Assembly (NCBI GenBank): GCA_945861295.1
Contig: CAMAUF010000109.1
Coordinates: 1 to 6,972 of the forward strand
DNA from: a bacterium
GTDB lineage: Bacteria > Chloroflexota > Dehalococcoidia > Tepidiformales > Tepidiformaceae
Reading direction: 5' to 3'
DNA length: 6,972 nucleotides
Shown here one piece after another: positions 1 to 5,940 of this stretch. The translations under genes and the position numbers were made by a program. How positions within the stretch are numbered: position 1 is the first letter of the stretch; each line of letters starts with the position of its first letter. The notes under the pieces were generated by a model. The model did no database searches. It was not told the DNA's origin and was given only the letters and a program-made list of their open reading frames with translations.

Positions 1-2106
1 GACGATGAACGTCCCAGCCGTCACGAGGACGACTCCGGTGACGAAGAACATCTCGGGGCCAGCGTTCAAGGTGCCCGTCAGCGCGGAGGTGCGGCCGCCG
101 GGGATGAGATACCAACAGACCAGCAACAGCGAACTCGCGATCGTGAACACTGGCCGGGCCGGCACGTTGAAGTAGGTCAGCGTCAGCGCGGCCCAAAGCG
201 CGACGAAGGAGAGCCCGATCGCGAAAGGGGCCGCCTGATTGACATCCAGGCCCCAAGCGATCAGCACGCTTCCGGCCAGGAGGCCGACGATGCCCAGACC
301 CATGTTCCAGGCCACGGGCCGCTTGGCGTCTTGCAGCGCGATCAGGATGGCTCCGACAGCCGGGGCGATGATCCCGAGCACGACGAGCCAGCGCGGGACA
401 CTCGACGGCTTGCGATCACGGAGGAGACGCACGATGAGCACCGCGAGGAAGTACCCCACCAGGATCGCCACGCCGACGCCGATGACGGCGGTGATGCCGC
501 CCACCCAAATCGGCCATTTCGGCAACGAGTCTCCGACTTTGCGGTCGTCCCGCGCCGCCCCGAAGTTGTGTCCGCGCAGCATCCCGATCCAAGGCCCGGC
601 CAGGGGCAGGACAAGCCCGCCGAGCACCAGGTAGAGCATCGCGAGCGGGAATTGCCACAGCGCCAACAGCCCGAAAATCAGCAGGGCCCCGAACGCCGCC
701 ATGCCATTCAGCCCGGCGCGCAGGTAGCCGAAGACCGTCGCTCGCTCCGGGTCCGGGAGGTGCGACTCCGGCAGGTCGCGGATAGCGGCGACGATGTTCA
801 GCCGGCTCGCCCGCCATGACGCCAGAAACACGACGATGAAGGTCACGATGATCCCGAGACAGAACGCGATGATCAGGCTGCGCGGCGTCGCGTGAAATTG
901 CAGGTTGAAGCCGATGCTGGTGTCCCCAAGGCGGAAGTTGATGAACGAGATCATCAGCATCGACGTGCCGATCCCGGCGAAAAGGCCGACAACGGCAGCT
1001 CCGAGGTCGTAACCCATCCCCTCCGCGAGGAAGCTCTCCACGATCTGCCGACGCTTGGCGCCGACGGCGCGGGCCATGCCCATCTCCGGCTTCCGCTCGG
1101 CGGCGAGCATGATGAAGATCAGGAAGATGAGGAGCACGCCCGCCGCGATCGAAAAGAGGCCGAGCAACACAAAGACCGAGGTGAAGATGTTGCCAAGGAG
1201 TTCGGCGATTTCCACGAGGTCCTGCTTCCGGGTTTCGACCGCGTAGAAGCCGCCAGGCAGGGCCGCCTCGACCTTCGCCTCGACCCGGTCCGACTTGGCG
1301 ATGCCGCCACGCGTCGAACCATCGTTCGAGATCAGGACAAAATCGGCGCTGCCGATGCGGCCCGTCAGTTCCGCCAGGAAGTCGAAGTTGACGAGCGCGC
1401 CCTCACGCGGGTCCGGCTCCACCGTCCCACCGAAGATCGTGTTGGGCGTGATCGCCTTGACCGTGAGTTCGACGAGTTGTTCGCCGTAAATGAGGACGAT
1501 GGTGTCGCCGACCTTGCCGTCCAACTCCTTCGCCAACGCGTTGTTGATCGCGATCTCAGCGCGTCCGAGTTCGAATCGCTTGCCGGCGGCGTCTTTCAAT
1601 CCGCCGAACGGCTCCAAGTCCGCGGGACGGAAGCCGGTCACGCGGAGGTTCGCTTGGTTCAGTCGCGTCCGGGCGTTGACCGCGGGCAGCCATTCGCGGT
1701 TGTAAGGCACGAAGCCATGGATGTCCGGGTCATCCTTGAATTCTTGCGCGAGCCGGTCGACCTCCGAGAGCGGGATGACCGCCTTGTCCTGCGCAACGGG
1801 GTGCTCTTCGAGGTCCCAGCCAAGCACCTCGTCGACGGGGCCGAGAATCGTGTAAACCTCGTCCGTGAAACTCCGCGTCAGCGTGTCGCCGGTGCCGAAG
1901 GCCGCGGTCACGATCAGGGTCGACAGCATGAGCCCAACGATGATCAGCGAAGTTTGGGCGGGCCGGCGTGGAATATTGCGCAGGCCCGTCTTGAACATGA
2001 CGGGGTTGCGGATCGCGATGAACGCGACGAAGGCGAAAATCGCGGCCGTCACGGCAACGGCGCCGCCGGCGATGTAGGTCAGGGAGATGCCAAACAGTTC
2101 GCTCAC
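1..2106 (-). CDS. FtsX-family ABC transporter permease, C-terminus beyond the left edge
   Basis: Membrane permease of the MacB/LolC/FtsX type. These proteins couple a cytoplasmic ATPase to work on lipids, lipoproteins, peptides or cell-wall enzymes; the substrate here cannot be read. The open frame runs 702 codons from a GTG start and leaves the window without a stop. Residues about 9-32 form a first membrane helix. Residues 37-71 (MFKTGLRNIPRRPAQTSL followed by a hydrophobic span) are the typical MacB/FtsX entry helix. Residues about 75-305 are a large extracytoplasmic domain. Residues 306-445 are an FtsX core with three helices, the ERKPEMGMARAVGAKRRQI coupling-type motif (337-355) and the closing ASWRASRLNIVAAIRDLP (429-446). 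After it, residues 466-702 hold roughly seven or more further hydrophobic spans, more than in a plain four-helix MacB. The GTG is preceded by GAGG with an 8-nt gap. No ATPase gene is in the window. The family is sure; the function is not. Confidence 0.9.
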   Translation of the reverse strand, partial: MSELFGISLTYIAGGAVAVTAAIFAFVAFIAIRNPVMFKTGLRNIPRRPAQTSLIIVGLMLSTLIVTAAFGTGDTLTRSFTDEVYTILGPVDEVLGWDLEEHPVAQDKAVIPLSEVDRLAQEFKDDPDIHGFVPYNREWLPAVNARTRLNQANLRVTGFRPADLEPFGGLKDAAGKRFELGRAEIAINNALAKELDGKVGDTIVLIYGEQLVELTVKAITPNTIFGGTVEPDPREGALVNFDFLAELTGRIGSADFVLISNDGSTRGGIAKSDRVEAKVEAALPGGFYAVETRKQDLVEIAELLGNIFTSVFVLLGLFSIAAGVLLIFLIFIMLAAERKPEMGMARAVGAKRRQIVESFLAEGMGYDLGAAVVGLFAGIGTSMLMISFINFRLGDTSIGFNLQFHATPRSLIIAFCLGIIVTFIVVFLASWRASRLNIVAAIRDLPESHLPDPERATVFGYLRAGLNGMAAFGALLIFGLLALWQFPLAMLYLVLGGLVLPLAGPWIGMLRGHNFGAARDDRKVGDSLPKWPIWVGGITAVIGVGVAILVGYFLAVLIVRLLRDRKPSSVPRWLVVLGIIAPAVGAILIALQDAKRPVAWNMGLGIVGLLAGSVLIAWGLDVNQAAPFAIGLSFVALWAALTLTYFNVPARPVFTIASSLLLVCWYLIPGGRTSALTGTLNAGPEMFFVTGVVLVTAGTFIV

Positions 2107-2114
2107 GCAATCAT

Positions 2115-2118
2115 CCTC
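2115..2118 (-). promoter_or_regulatory. Shine-Dalgarno of the permease gene
   Basis: Read on the minus strand this is GAGG, eight bases before the GTG at 2106. It decides that GTG as the start over an in-frame TTG at 2142 that lies upstream of the site. Confidence 0.6.
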
Positions 2119-2142
2119 ATCAAAATCGACTGGGCTCGTCAA

Positions 2143-2160
2143 GCCTGGCTGGCCTGGCTG
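2143..2160. repeat. Perfect tandem duplication of a 9-mer
   Basis: The 9-mer GCCTGGCTG occurs twice in direct succession in the 126-bp gap between the DUF309 and permease genes, followed by a partial copy (CGGCTG). The repeat itself is certain. It probably arose by slippage, and I see no clear regulatory role for it. Confidence 0.85.
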
Positions 2161-2232
2161 CGGCTGTGCGCCGCCCGGAAGGGTGAGCGGGAATCAGCCG
2201 AAGCGCATCCGCCAATGGTCACATTTGTGGTG

Positions 2233-2736
2233 CTATTCGATGACTTCGATGGTCATCGGTTCGGAAAGGCCCTCGCGGGTGAAGCCCCAGGCCCGCCAGC
2301 GGATACTCTCGGCGGCGAGCGCGGCCTCGTCGACGTCCCAATGCGGGGCCGTGGCGAGGTCGAAATCGGCCGCGCGGCCCGGCCCCAGTTCTAGCAGCCG
2401 AGCGCGGCAGTCGACCGCCGTCCGCGCGATACGCTCGATATCGAAGCCGAGCGCCGCGGGCCGGTACGTCTCGAGGTACTCCGCGGCTGTCCTCAGGAGT
2501 CGCTCGGCGCCAGCGTAGTTCGCCCGGGAAAGATGGACGAAGGCGGCGGCAAGCTGGATGAGCCCCTTGTAGAGGTCACGCACCTCGCCAGCTTCTTCCT
2601 GCCAGATCTCCTCAAGCGTTTCGTGACAGTCGTAATACTGACCCGCGTTGAACTGATCGCAGGCGATCCGGAGGTTGCCGGCGACGGTGATGACTTTCGC
2701 GACCCGGCCCCGGGCATCGCGCGCGCGCAGTGGCAT
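2233..2736 (-). CDS. DUF309 domain protein
   Basis: A 167-residue cytoplasmic, mostly helical protein of the DUF309 family, whose biochemical role is not established. The family signature is clear. Residues 36-45 read DCHETLEEIW, the conserved (D/E)xHExxExxW stretch, and residues 57-68 read KGLIQLAAAFVH, the second conserved helix. N73 and G76 follow in the spot where the family usually has a Gly-Asn and a small residue. The acidic/His helix looks like it could bind a metal or ligand, but that is inference. The C-terminal ~50 residues (118-167) extend past the usual compact domain and end in MTIEVIE. The ATG at 2736 is chosen because it has a -10-like TACCCT exactly six bases upstream and because the sequence before it does not read like protein. 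There is no Shine-Dalgarno. The permease gene lies 126 bp downstream on the same strand, and the small membrane protein is divergent 77 bp away. Confidence 0.87.
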   Translation of the reverse strand: MPLRARDARGRVAKVITVAGNLRIACDQFNAGQYYDCHETLEEIWQEEAGEVRDLYKGLIQLAAAFVHLSRANYAGAERLLRTAAEYLETYRPAALGFDIERIARTAVDCRARLLELGPGRAADFDLATAPHWDVDEAALAAESIRWRAWGFTREGLSEPMTIEVIE

Positions 2737-2742
2737 CGGTCG

Positions 2743-2748
2743 AGGGTA
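2743..2748 (-). promoter_or_regulatory. Candidate -10 element for a leaderless DUF309 transcript
   Basis: On the minus strand this hexamer is TACCCT, fitting TANNNT, and it ends exactly six bases before the ATG. A transcript started at normal distance from it would begin at or next to the ATG. No convincing -35 is visible. The same geometry recurs at two other genes in the window. Confidence 0.45.
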
Positions 2749-2796
2749 GCGGGGGTGCGCCAAAGACGCGCGGTCGCGACAATAGTGGCGCCGCTT

Positions 2797-2801
2797 GGAG
2801 G
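2797..2801 (+). promoter_or_regulatory. Shine-Dalgarno-like GGAGG before the 52-residue ORF
   Basis: GGAGG lies 12 bases before the ATG at 2814, which is longer than ideal. A second ATG at 2803 is too close to it and opens an unrelated short frame ending at 2874. The site supports translation in this area but does not by itself fix the start. Confidence 0.45.
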
Positions 2802-2813
2802 AATGCCCGAACC

Positions 2814-2972
2814 ATGGCCGACGCACACGCTCCGGAAGACCCAAACGCCGCCCCGATGCATCACGAAATCGTGAGCGACTTCTCGCCGATCCATGTGGTG
2901 ATCTGCGGCGTCCTCGGTGTTTTGGCCACCCTGGCCGGAATAATCGTGGGCGTGATCGCGGTGAATGATTAA
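2814..2972 (+). CDS. Small single-span membrane protein, 52 residues
   Basis: I do not recognise the family. The ORF encodes a polar, acidic, proline-containing N-terminus (residues 1-25, MADAHAPEDPNAAP then MHHEIVSDFSP). One strongly hydrophobic, glycine-rich span follows at about residues 26-50 (HVVICGVLGVLATLAGIIVG in its core), and the protein ends in ND. The N-terminus has no positive charge, so an N-out orientation is possible; that is inference. The span has small-residue spacing (G32, G35, A38, G42, G46) of the kind that packs helices against each other. Third codon positions are GC-rich like the neighbouring genes, and a GGAGG lies upstream, so it is probably a real gene rather than a chance frame. 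It is divergent from the DUF309 gene and 82 bp ahead of the DUF402 gene on the same strand. A weak 5-bp hairpin follows the stop. Confidence 0.62.
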   Translation: MADAHAPEDPNAAPMHHEIVSDFSPIHVVICGVLGVLATLAGIIVGVIAVND

Positions 2973-2988
2973 CGGCGCTACCACGTTT

Positions 2989-3003
2989 GCGGATTTTCTC
3001 CGC
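2989..3003 (+). repeat. Short inverted repeat after the small membrane protein gene
   Basis: GCGGA and TCCGC flank the five-base loop TTTTC, 16 bases after the stop codon. The stem is only 5 bp and has no T-tract after it, so it is at best a weak terminator or pause signal. Confidence 0.3.
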
Positions 3004-3042
3004 TACTTCACGTAAGGACGCTCGCACGACGCTCAGGCTGTG

Positions 3043-3048
3043 TATGAT
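3043..3048 (+). promoter_or_regulatory. Candidate -10 element for a leaderless DUF402 transcript
   Basis: TATGAT matches TATAAT at five of six positions and ends exactly six bases before the ATG at 3055. It sits inside the reading frame if the GTG at 3040 were used, so it argues for the ATG as the true start. There is no recognisable -35, and a TG lies directly upstream. Confidence 0.55.
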
Positions 3049-3054
3049 CCGAAA

Positions 3055-3555
3055 ATGGAACGCGCCTGCCTCGCCGCCCCCGGAAGCCGCATCCTCCTCC
3101 GCGCCACCAAGTACGACGGGTCCGCTCACTGGATTCAGCCGTTTCGCGTCGTCTCAGACGATGGCACACTCCTCGTCGCCCAGTACGCGGCGAAGATGCC
3201 CATCTACACGAGTCGCGGCGAGTTTCGCTCGCCCTACGATAGCCGCGTCTATTTCTGGCGGGACCGCTGGTACAACGTCTTCCGGCTTTCGCGGCCCGGT
3301 TGCGCGCTCGCCCTCTGGTACTGCAACGTGACCACACCGCCACGTCTCGAAGGCGACCAACTGGGGTACGTCGACCTCGACCTCGATGTCGCTGTGCGGC
3401 CGGGTGGCTGCGTCGAGTTGCTCGATGAGGATGAGTTCGCGCTCCACCAGCGCCGGTACAATTATCCACTGGACGTGATCAGCGCGGCGCGCTCGGCGGC
3501 CAATCAGGTCGCCCAACTCGCCCTCGGCAACGGTTTCCCGTTCGACCTGGGTTAG
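3055..3555 (+). CDS. DUF402 domain protein, probable nucleotide phosphohydrolase
   Basis: A 166-residue cytoplasmic protein of the DUF402 superfamily. Characterised relatives include FomD, which hydrolyses a cytidylyl intermediate in fosfomycin synthesis, and a staphylococcal nucleoside di/triphosphate phosphatase. The family fold is a beta-barrel with acidic metal-binding residues. The signature runs from the aromatic strand YFWRDRWYNVFRL (66-78) through ALWYCNVTTPP (86-96) to the acidic strand YVDLDLDVAV (105-114) and LLDEDEFAL (122-130), then a helix to the C-terminus. D107, D109, D111 and D124-E127 are the likely metal-site acids by family analogy. A GTG at 3040 would add five residues; I prefer the ATG because a TATGAT box ends six bases before it and there is no Shine-Dalgarno for either. 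No fosfomycin gene is nearby, so a housekeeping nucleotide-clearing role is more likely. The exact substrate is unknown. Confidence 0.88.
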   Translation: MERACLAAPGSRILLRATKYDGSAHWIQPFRVVSDDGTLLVAQYAAKMPIYTSRGEFRSPYDSRVYFWRDRWYNVFRLSRPGCALALWYCNVTTPPRLEGDQLGYVDLDLDVAVRPGGCVELLDEDEFALHQRRYNYPLDVISAARSAANQVAQLALGNGFPFDLG

Positions 3556-3593
3556 GGAGTCATCGACTAACCACTCGCGAATGAGCGGTACGG

Positions 3594-3628
3594 GCCGCGA
3601 CGTACACGGAGCGGACGGATGTCGCGGC
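3594..3628 (+). repeat. Inverted repeat between the DUF402 and NYN genes
   Basis: The arms GCCGCGAC (3594-3601) and GTCGCGGC (3621-3628) are perfect 8-bp complements around a 19-nt spacer. In RNA a G-U and a U-A pair extend the stem to 10 bp with a 15-nt loop. It begins 38 bases after the DUF402 stop and ends 30 bases before the NYN gene's -10. With no T-tract it could be an intrinsic-terminator-like hairpin, or an operator near the NYN promoter. Confidence 0.5.
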
Positions 3629-3658
3629 GAGCGAACGTCGGCTAAGTGGCCGAGGCTG

Positions 3659-3664
3659 TACTAT
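3659..3664 (+). promoter_or_regulatory. Candidate -10 element for a leaderless NYN transcript
   Basis: TACTAT fits TANNNT (four of six to TATAAT) and ends exactly six bases before the ATG at 3671. No Shine-Dalgarno precedes that ATG and no good -35 is seen. The box supports 3671 over the more upstream in-frame ATG at 3581. Confidence 0.55.
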
Positions 3665-3670
3665 CCCTCA

Positions 3671-4930
3671 ATGGCAGCCACCACAGAAGAGGCGAACCTT
3701 CCCCAAGGCGATGTCGCCGTCCTGGTCGACTGGGAGAACCTGAAGTTCAGCCTTCAGGAGCGGGGCCGGCGCCCGAACGTCACCGCTTTGCGGCAGGCGG
3801 CCGAGCGTTTCGGCCGCATCGTCTATGCCCGCGCCTACGCCGACTGGCAGGACCCCGTCCACGCCGGTGACCCGGCCAGCCTCTACCTCGCGGGCCTTGA
3901 GCCCGTCTACGTCCTCACGAAGAAGTACAGTGACGATTCCGGCATGACCCGGATCAAAAACTCGGCCGATGTGAAGCTAGCGACAGACTGCATCGAAGCA
4001 AGCCACCAGTTCCCGAACATCGGCACCTACGTCATCGTCACCGGCGACCATGGCTTTATCCACGTCGTCAACACGCTGCGCCCGCGCGGCAAGCGTGTAA
4101 TTGTCATCGGTGTGAGCTGGACGACGGCGGCGCAACTGACCGAGCAGGCCGACGTTGTCCTCTACTACGACATCGACGTCGAGCGCGTCCGCGTGGAGGG
4201 AGAACCCGAGCCGCCGCCCCCGAGCGCCGCCACCAAGAAGGTCTCGCCGGTCTTCGCTCAGACGGCCGAAACGGCGGTTATCCATCTGCGCTCAGAGGGC
4301 GCGCGCGAAGGCCTCGACCAGCGCAAGATCGCCGAAGTCCTCGAACTCGTCCTCGTGACGGTGCGGGAATACCGGAAGGATCGCCGCGAGATTTCGGTCT
4401 CGTTGCTCGGCCAGGAGCTCCAAAAGCGGATGTCGCAGACGGAGTTCTCTCAGCACGTCCGAGGCAAGGCGCGCGTTTTGGCGCAGGCCCTCGCCAATCA
4501 TGGGCTGATCAAGATCATCCAGCGCGACTTTATCGACTGGATCTACCTCTCGGAGGAGCCGGAGGAGCTGATTCGCGCCGAGATCCCGCCGCAGGTGGAG
4601 CTGCCCCGCTACGACTACGGCGGGTATGTCTACACGGATCTGCCGATCGAGAAACGCGAAGCAATCATCTTCGCCATTCACGATGAGCGGAACAAGCCCG
4701 GCACCGCCTGGCTCACCTTCAAACGGCTGATAAGCGTCGTCCAGCCGATTGTCGGCCGCGACGACGAAGCCGTGAAGAATTTGTTGAACAACATGACGAC
4801 GATCGGGGTCGTCCGGTTCGACATCGACCGCACGGGGCGCGACCCCGAAACCGGCGGCTCGTACAACTTCCGGACCTTCGCTATCGACCTCGCCCACCCC
4901 GACGTCAAGAAGGCGCTGCGGCTCCAATAG
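3671..4930 (+). CDS. NYN (PIN-fold, LabA/DUF88-like) protein with C-terminal LOTUS/winged-helix regions
   Basis: A 419-residue, probably cytoplasmic RNase-like protein. Residues 14-170 are a NYN domain, a PIN-fold metal-dependent nuclease module. Visible hallmarks are VLVDWENL (17-24, with D20 and N23), KNSADVKLATDCIE (96-109, with D100 and D106) and YVIVTGDHGFIHVVNTLRPRGKRVIVIG starting at residue 120 (D126). The usual GDSDF is here GDHGF, so the second acid of that motif is missing. A proline-rich linker (179-184, EPPPPS region) follows. Residues about 240-293 (SLLGQELQKRM, then ALANHGLIKI) resemble an OST-HTH/LOTUS or winged-helix RNA-binding domain. Residues about 325-405 look like a second winged helix. 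The natural role is probably RNA binding and cleavage; targets are unknown. An upstream in-frame ATG at 3581 would add 30 protein-unlike residues, and the -10 at 3659 favours 3671. The TIGR03084-type gene follows after 36 bp, likely cotranscribed. Confidence 0.88.
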   Translation: MAATTEEANLPQGDVAVLVDWENLKFSLQERGRRPNVTALRQAAERFGRIVYARAYADWQDPVHAGDPASLYLAGLEPVYVLTKKYSDDSGMTRIKNSADVKLATDCIEASHQFPNIGTYVIVTGDHGFIHVVNTLRPRGKRVIVIGVSWTTAAQLTEQADVVLYYDIDVERVRVEGEPEPPPPSAATKKVSPVFAQTAETAVIHLRSEGAREGLDQRKIAEVLELVLVTVREYRKDRREISVSLLGQELQKRMSQTEFSQHVRGKARVLAQALANHGLIKIIQRDFIDWIYLSEEPEELIRAEIPPQVELPRYDYGGYVYTDLPIEKREAIIFAIHDERNKPGTAWLTFKRLISVVQPIVGRDDEAVKNLLNNMTTIGVVRFDIDRTGRDPETGGSYNFRTFAIDLAHPDVKKALRLQ

Positions 4931-4956
4931 CCCGGCCGGGGCGCGACGCAAGCCTT

Positions 4957-4961
4957 AGGAG
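4957..4961 (+). promoter_or_regulatory. Shine-Dalgarno of the TIGR03084-type gene
   Basis: AGGAG lies five bases before the ATG at 4967. With the 36-bp gap to the preceding stop it suggests translation from a shared transcript, unlike the leaderless-looking first gene. Confidence 0.65.
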
Positions 4962-4966
4962 CGCAG

Positions 4967-5770
4967 ATGAGCGACAGCTTCCACGCAATCGTTGCCGACC
5001 TCGCGGCCGAACACGCCGCCCTCGCCCAGGCGCTGGAGGGTGTCCCCTTCGAGCGCTGGGAGAAGGAGACGCATGCGCCCGGGTGGGCCGTGCGCGACCA
5101 TGTGGCCCACTTGGCGCAGTTCGATGACGTCGCCCGCTTGGCGATCGAGGATGAGGAGCGCTTTCAGGCTCAGGCCCGCGCGCGCCGGCCGGAAGCGCCG
5201 GGGGCCGACCCCGCCTACATGGTCGAGGCGCGCCTGAAGCCCGCCGCGGAGGTCCTGGGGTGGTGGCATGAGGCGAACGAGAAGCTGGTGGCCGCGGCAC
5301 AGCGGATCGACCCAGCCCGGCGTCTGCCATGGTTCGGGCCGCCGATGGCCGCGACTTCGTTCATCACGGCGCGGCTGATGGAGTGCTGGTCGCACGGGCT
5401 CGACGTCGTCGACGTCGCGGGCGGCGAACGCGAACCAAGCGACCGCCTCCGGCACATCGCCCACCTCGGCGTGCGCACGCGCAACTTCTCCTACGTCACG
5501 CGCGGGCTGGAACCGAACGCGACGCCGATCAAGGTGGAACTCGTCCTCCCGTCCGGCGAACCGCTGCTCTTCGGCGACGCCCAGGGCAAGCAAAGCATCC
5601 GCGGCCGGGCGATCGACTTCTGCATGGTCGTGACGCAACGGCGGCACTACCTCGACACCGGGCTCGAAATCGACGGCGCCGACGCGGAGGAATGGATGCG
5701 CCTCGCCCAAGCGTTCGCGGGCCCGCCGGGGGCCGGCCGGACGGAAGGCCAGTTCGCGAAGGGCTCCTAG
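4967..5770 (+). CDS. TIGR03084-type metal-binding protein (DinB/maleylpyruvate isomerase-like)
   Basis: A 267-residue cytoplasmic protein. The N-terminal half (about 5-150) is the DinB-like helical bundle found in mycothiol-dependent maleylpyruvate isomerase. Putative metal ligands are visible in the expected pattern: H48 in RDHVAHLAQF, and E139 and H143 in LMECWSHGLDVVDV. The spacing matches the His-Glu-His zinc site known for the Corynebacterium enzyme. The C-terminal half carries the marks of the TIGR03084 family: RHIAHLGVRTRNFSYVTRG (162-180), IDFCMVVTQRRH (216-227) and WMRLAQAFAGPPGAGR (243-258). Some databases label this C-terminal region wyosine base formation, which is probably not its job here. 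The family probably uses a thiol cofactor in a transfer or isomerisation reaction; the substrate is unknown. Length is normal for the family. The ATG has AGGAG five bases upstream. It lies 36 bp after the NYN gene and converges with the thioesterase gene. Confidence 0.87.
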   Translation: MSDSFHAIVADLAAEHAALAQALEGVPFERWEKETHAPGWAVRDHVAHLAQFDDVARLAIEDEERFQAQARARRPEAPGADPAYMVEARLKPAAEVLGWWHEANEKLVAAAQRIDPARRLPWFGPPMAATSFITARLMECWSHGLDVVDVAGGEREPSDRLRHIAHLGVRTRNFSYVTRGLEPNATPIKVELVLPSGEPLLFGDAQGKQSIRGRAIDFCMVVTQRRHYLDTGLEIDGADAEEWMRLAQAFAGPPGAGRTEGQFAKGS

Positions 5771-5838
5771 CCCCGACAGGCCTCGAGGGGAGCGGTTTCG
5801 GACCCGCGCACACTCGCTCGCATCCAGTCTGCGCCTGT

Positions 5839-5853
5839 TGTCCTAAACGGACA
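5839..5853. repeat. Small inverted repeat in the convergent gap
   Basis: TGTCC and GGACA flank the loop TAAAC; one more G-U pair is possible in RNA. It sits in the 170-bp gap between the convergent TIGR03084 and thioesterase genes, where transcription from both sides should end. The stem is short and has no T-tract, so a terminator role is only a guess. I see no other signal in this gap. Confidence 0.3.
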
Positions 5854-5940
5854 GTCTCCTGGCCGCCGCCCACAGCACCCGATCCCCTCGTCGCGAAATT
5901 AGGCGCCAGGTTTCGAATTCGGCCACGACCGACCAGCGCA

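Noticed and set aside
892..2394. 500-codon plus-strand open frame
   Set aside because: It lies antisense to the FtsX permease, which has clear family motifs and membrane helices. The frame is open only because of GC-rich third positions in the real gene, and its translation is a low-complexity mix rich in Arg, Asp and Glu.
2233..3129. Full 298-codon frame as the DUF309 gene
   Set aside because: The DUF309 homology begins after the ATG at 2736. The upstream part overlaps the divergent small membrane protein gene and reads like antisense, and the candidate -10 is right before 2736.
3581..3670. Upstream ATG at 3581 as the NYN start
   Set aside because: The added 30 residues do not resemble a protein N-terminus, would overlie the inverted repeat at 3594-3628, and the TACTAT box six bases before 3671 favours the later ATG.
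4292..4951. 219-codon minus-strand open frame antisense to the NYN gene
   Set aside because: It is a mirror of the NYN coding frame, with no recognised motif; the plus-strand product is a clear family match.
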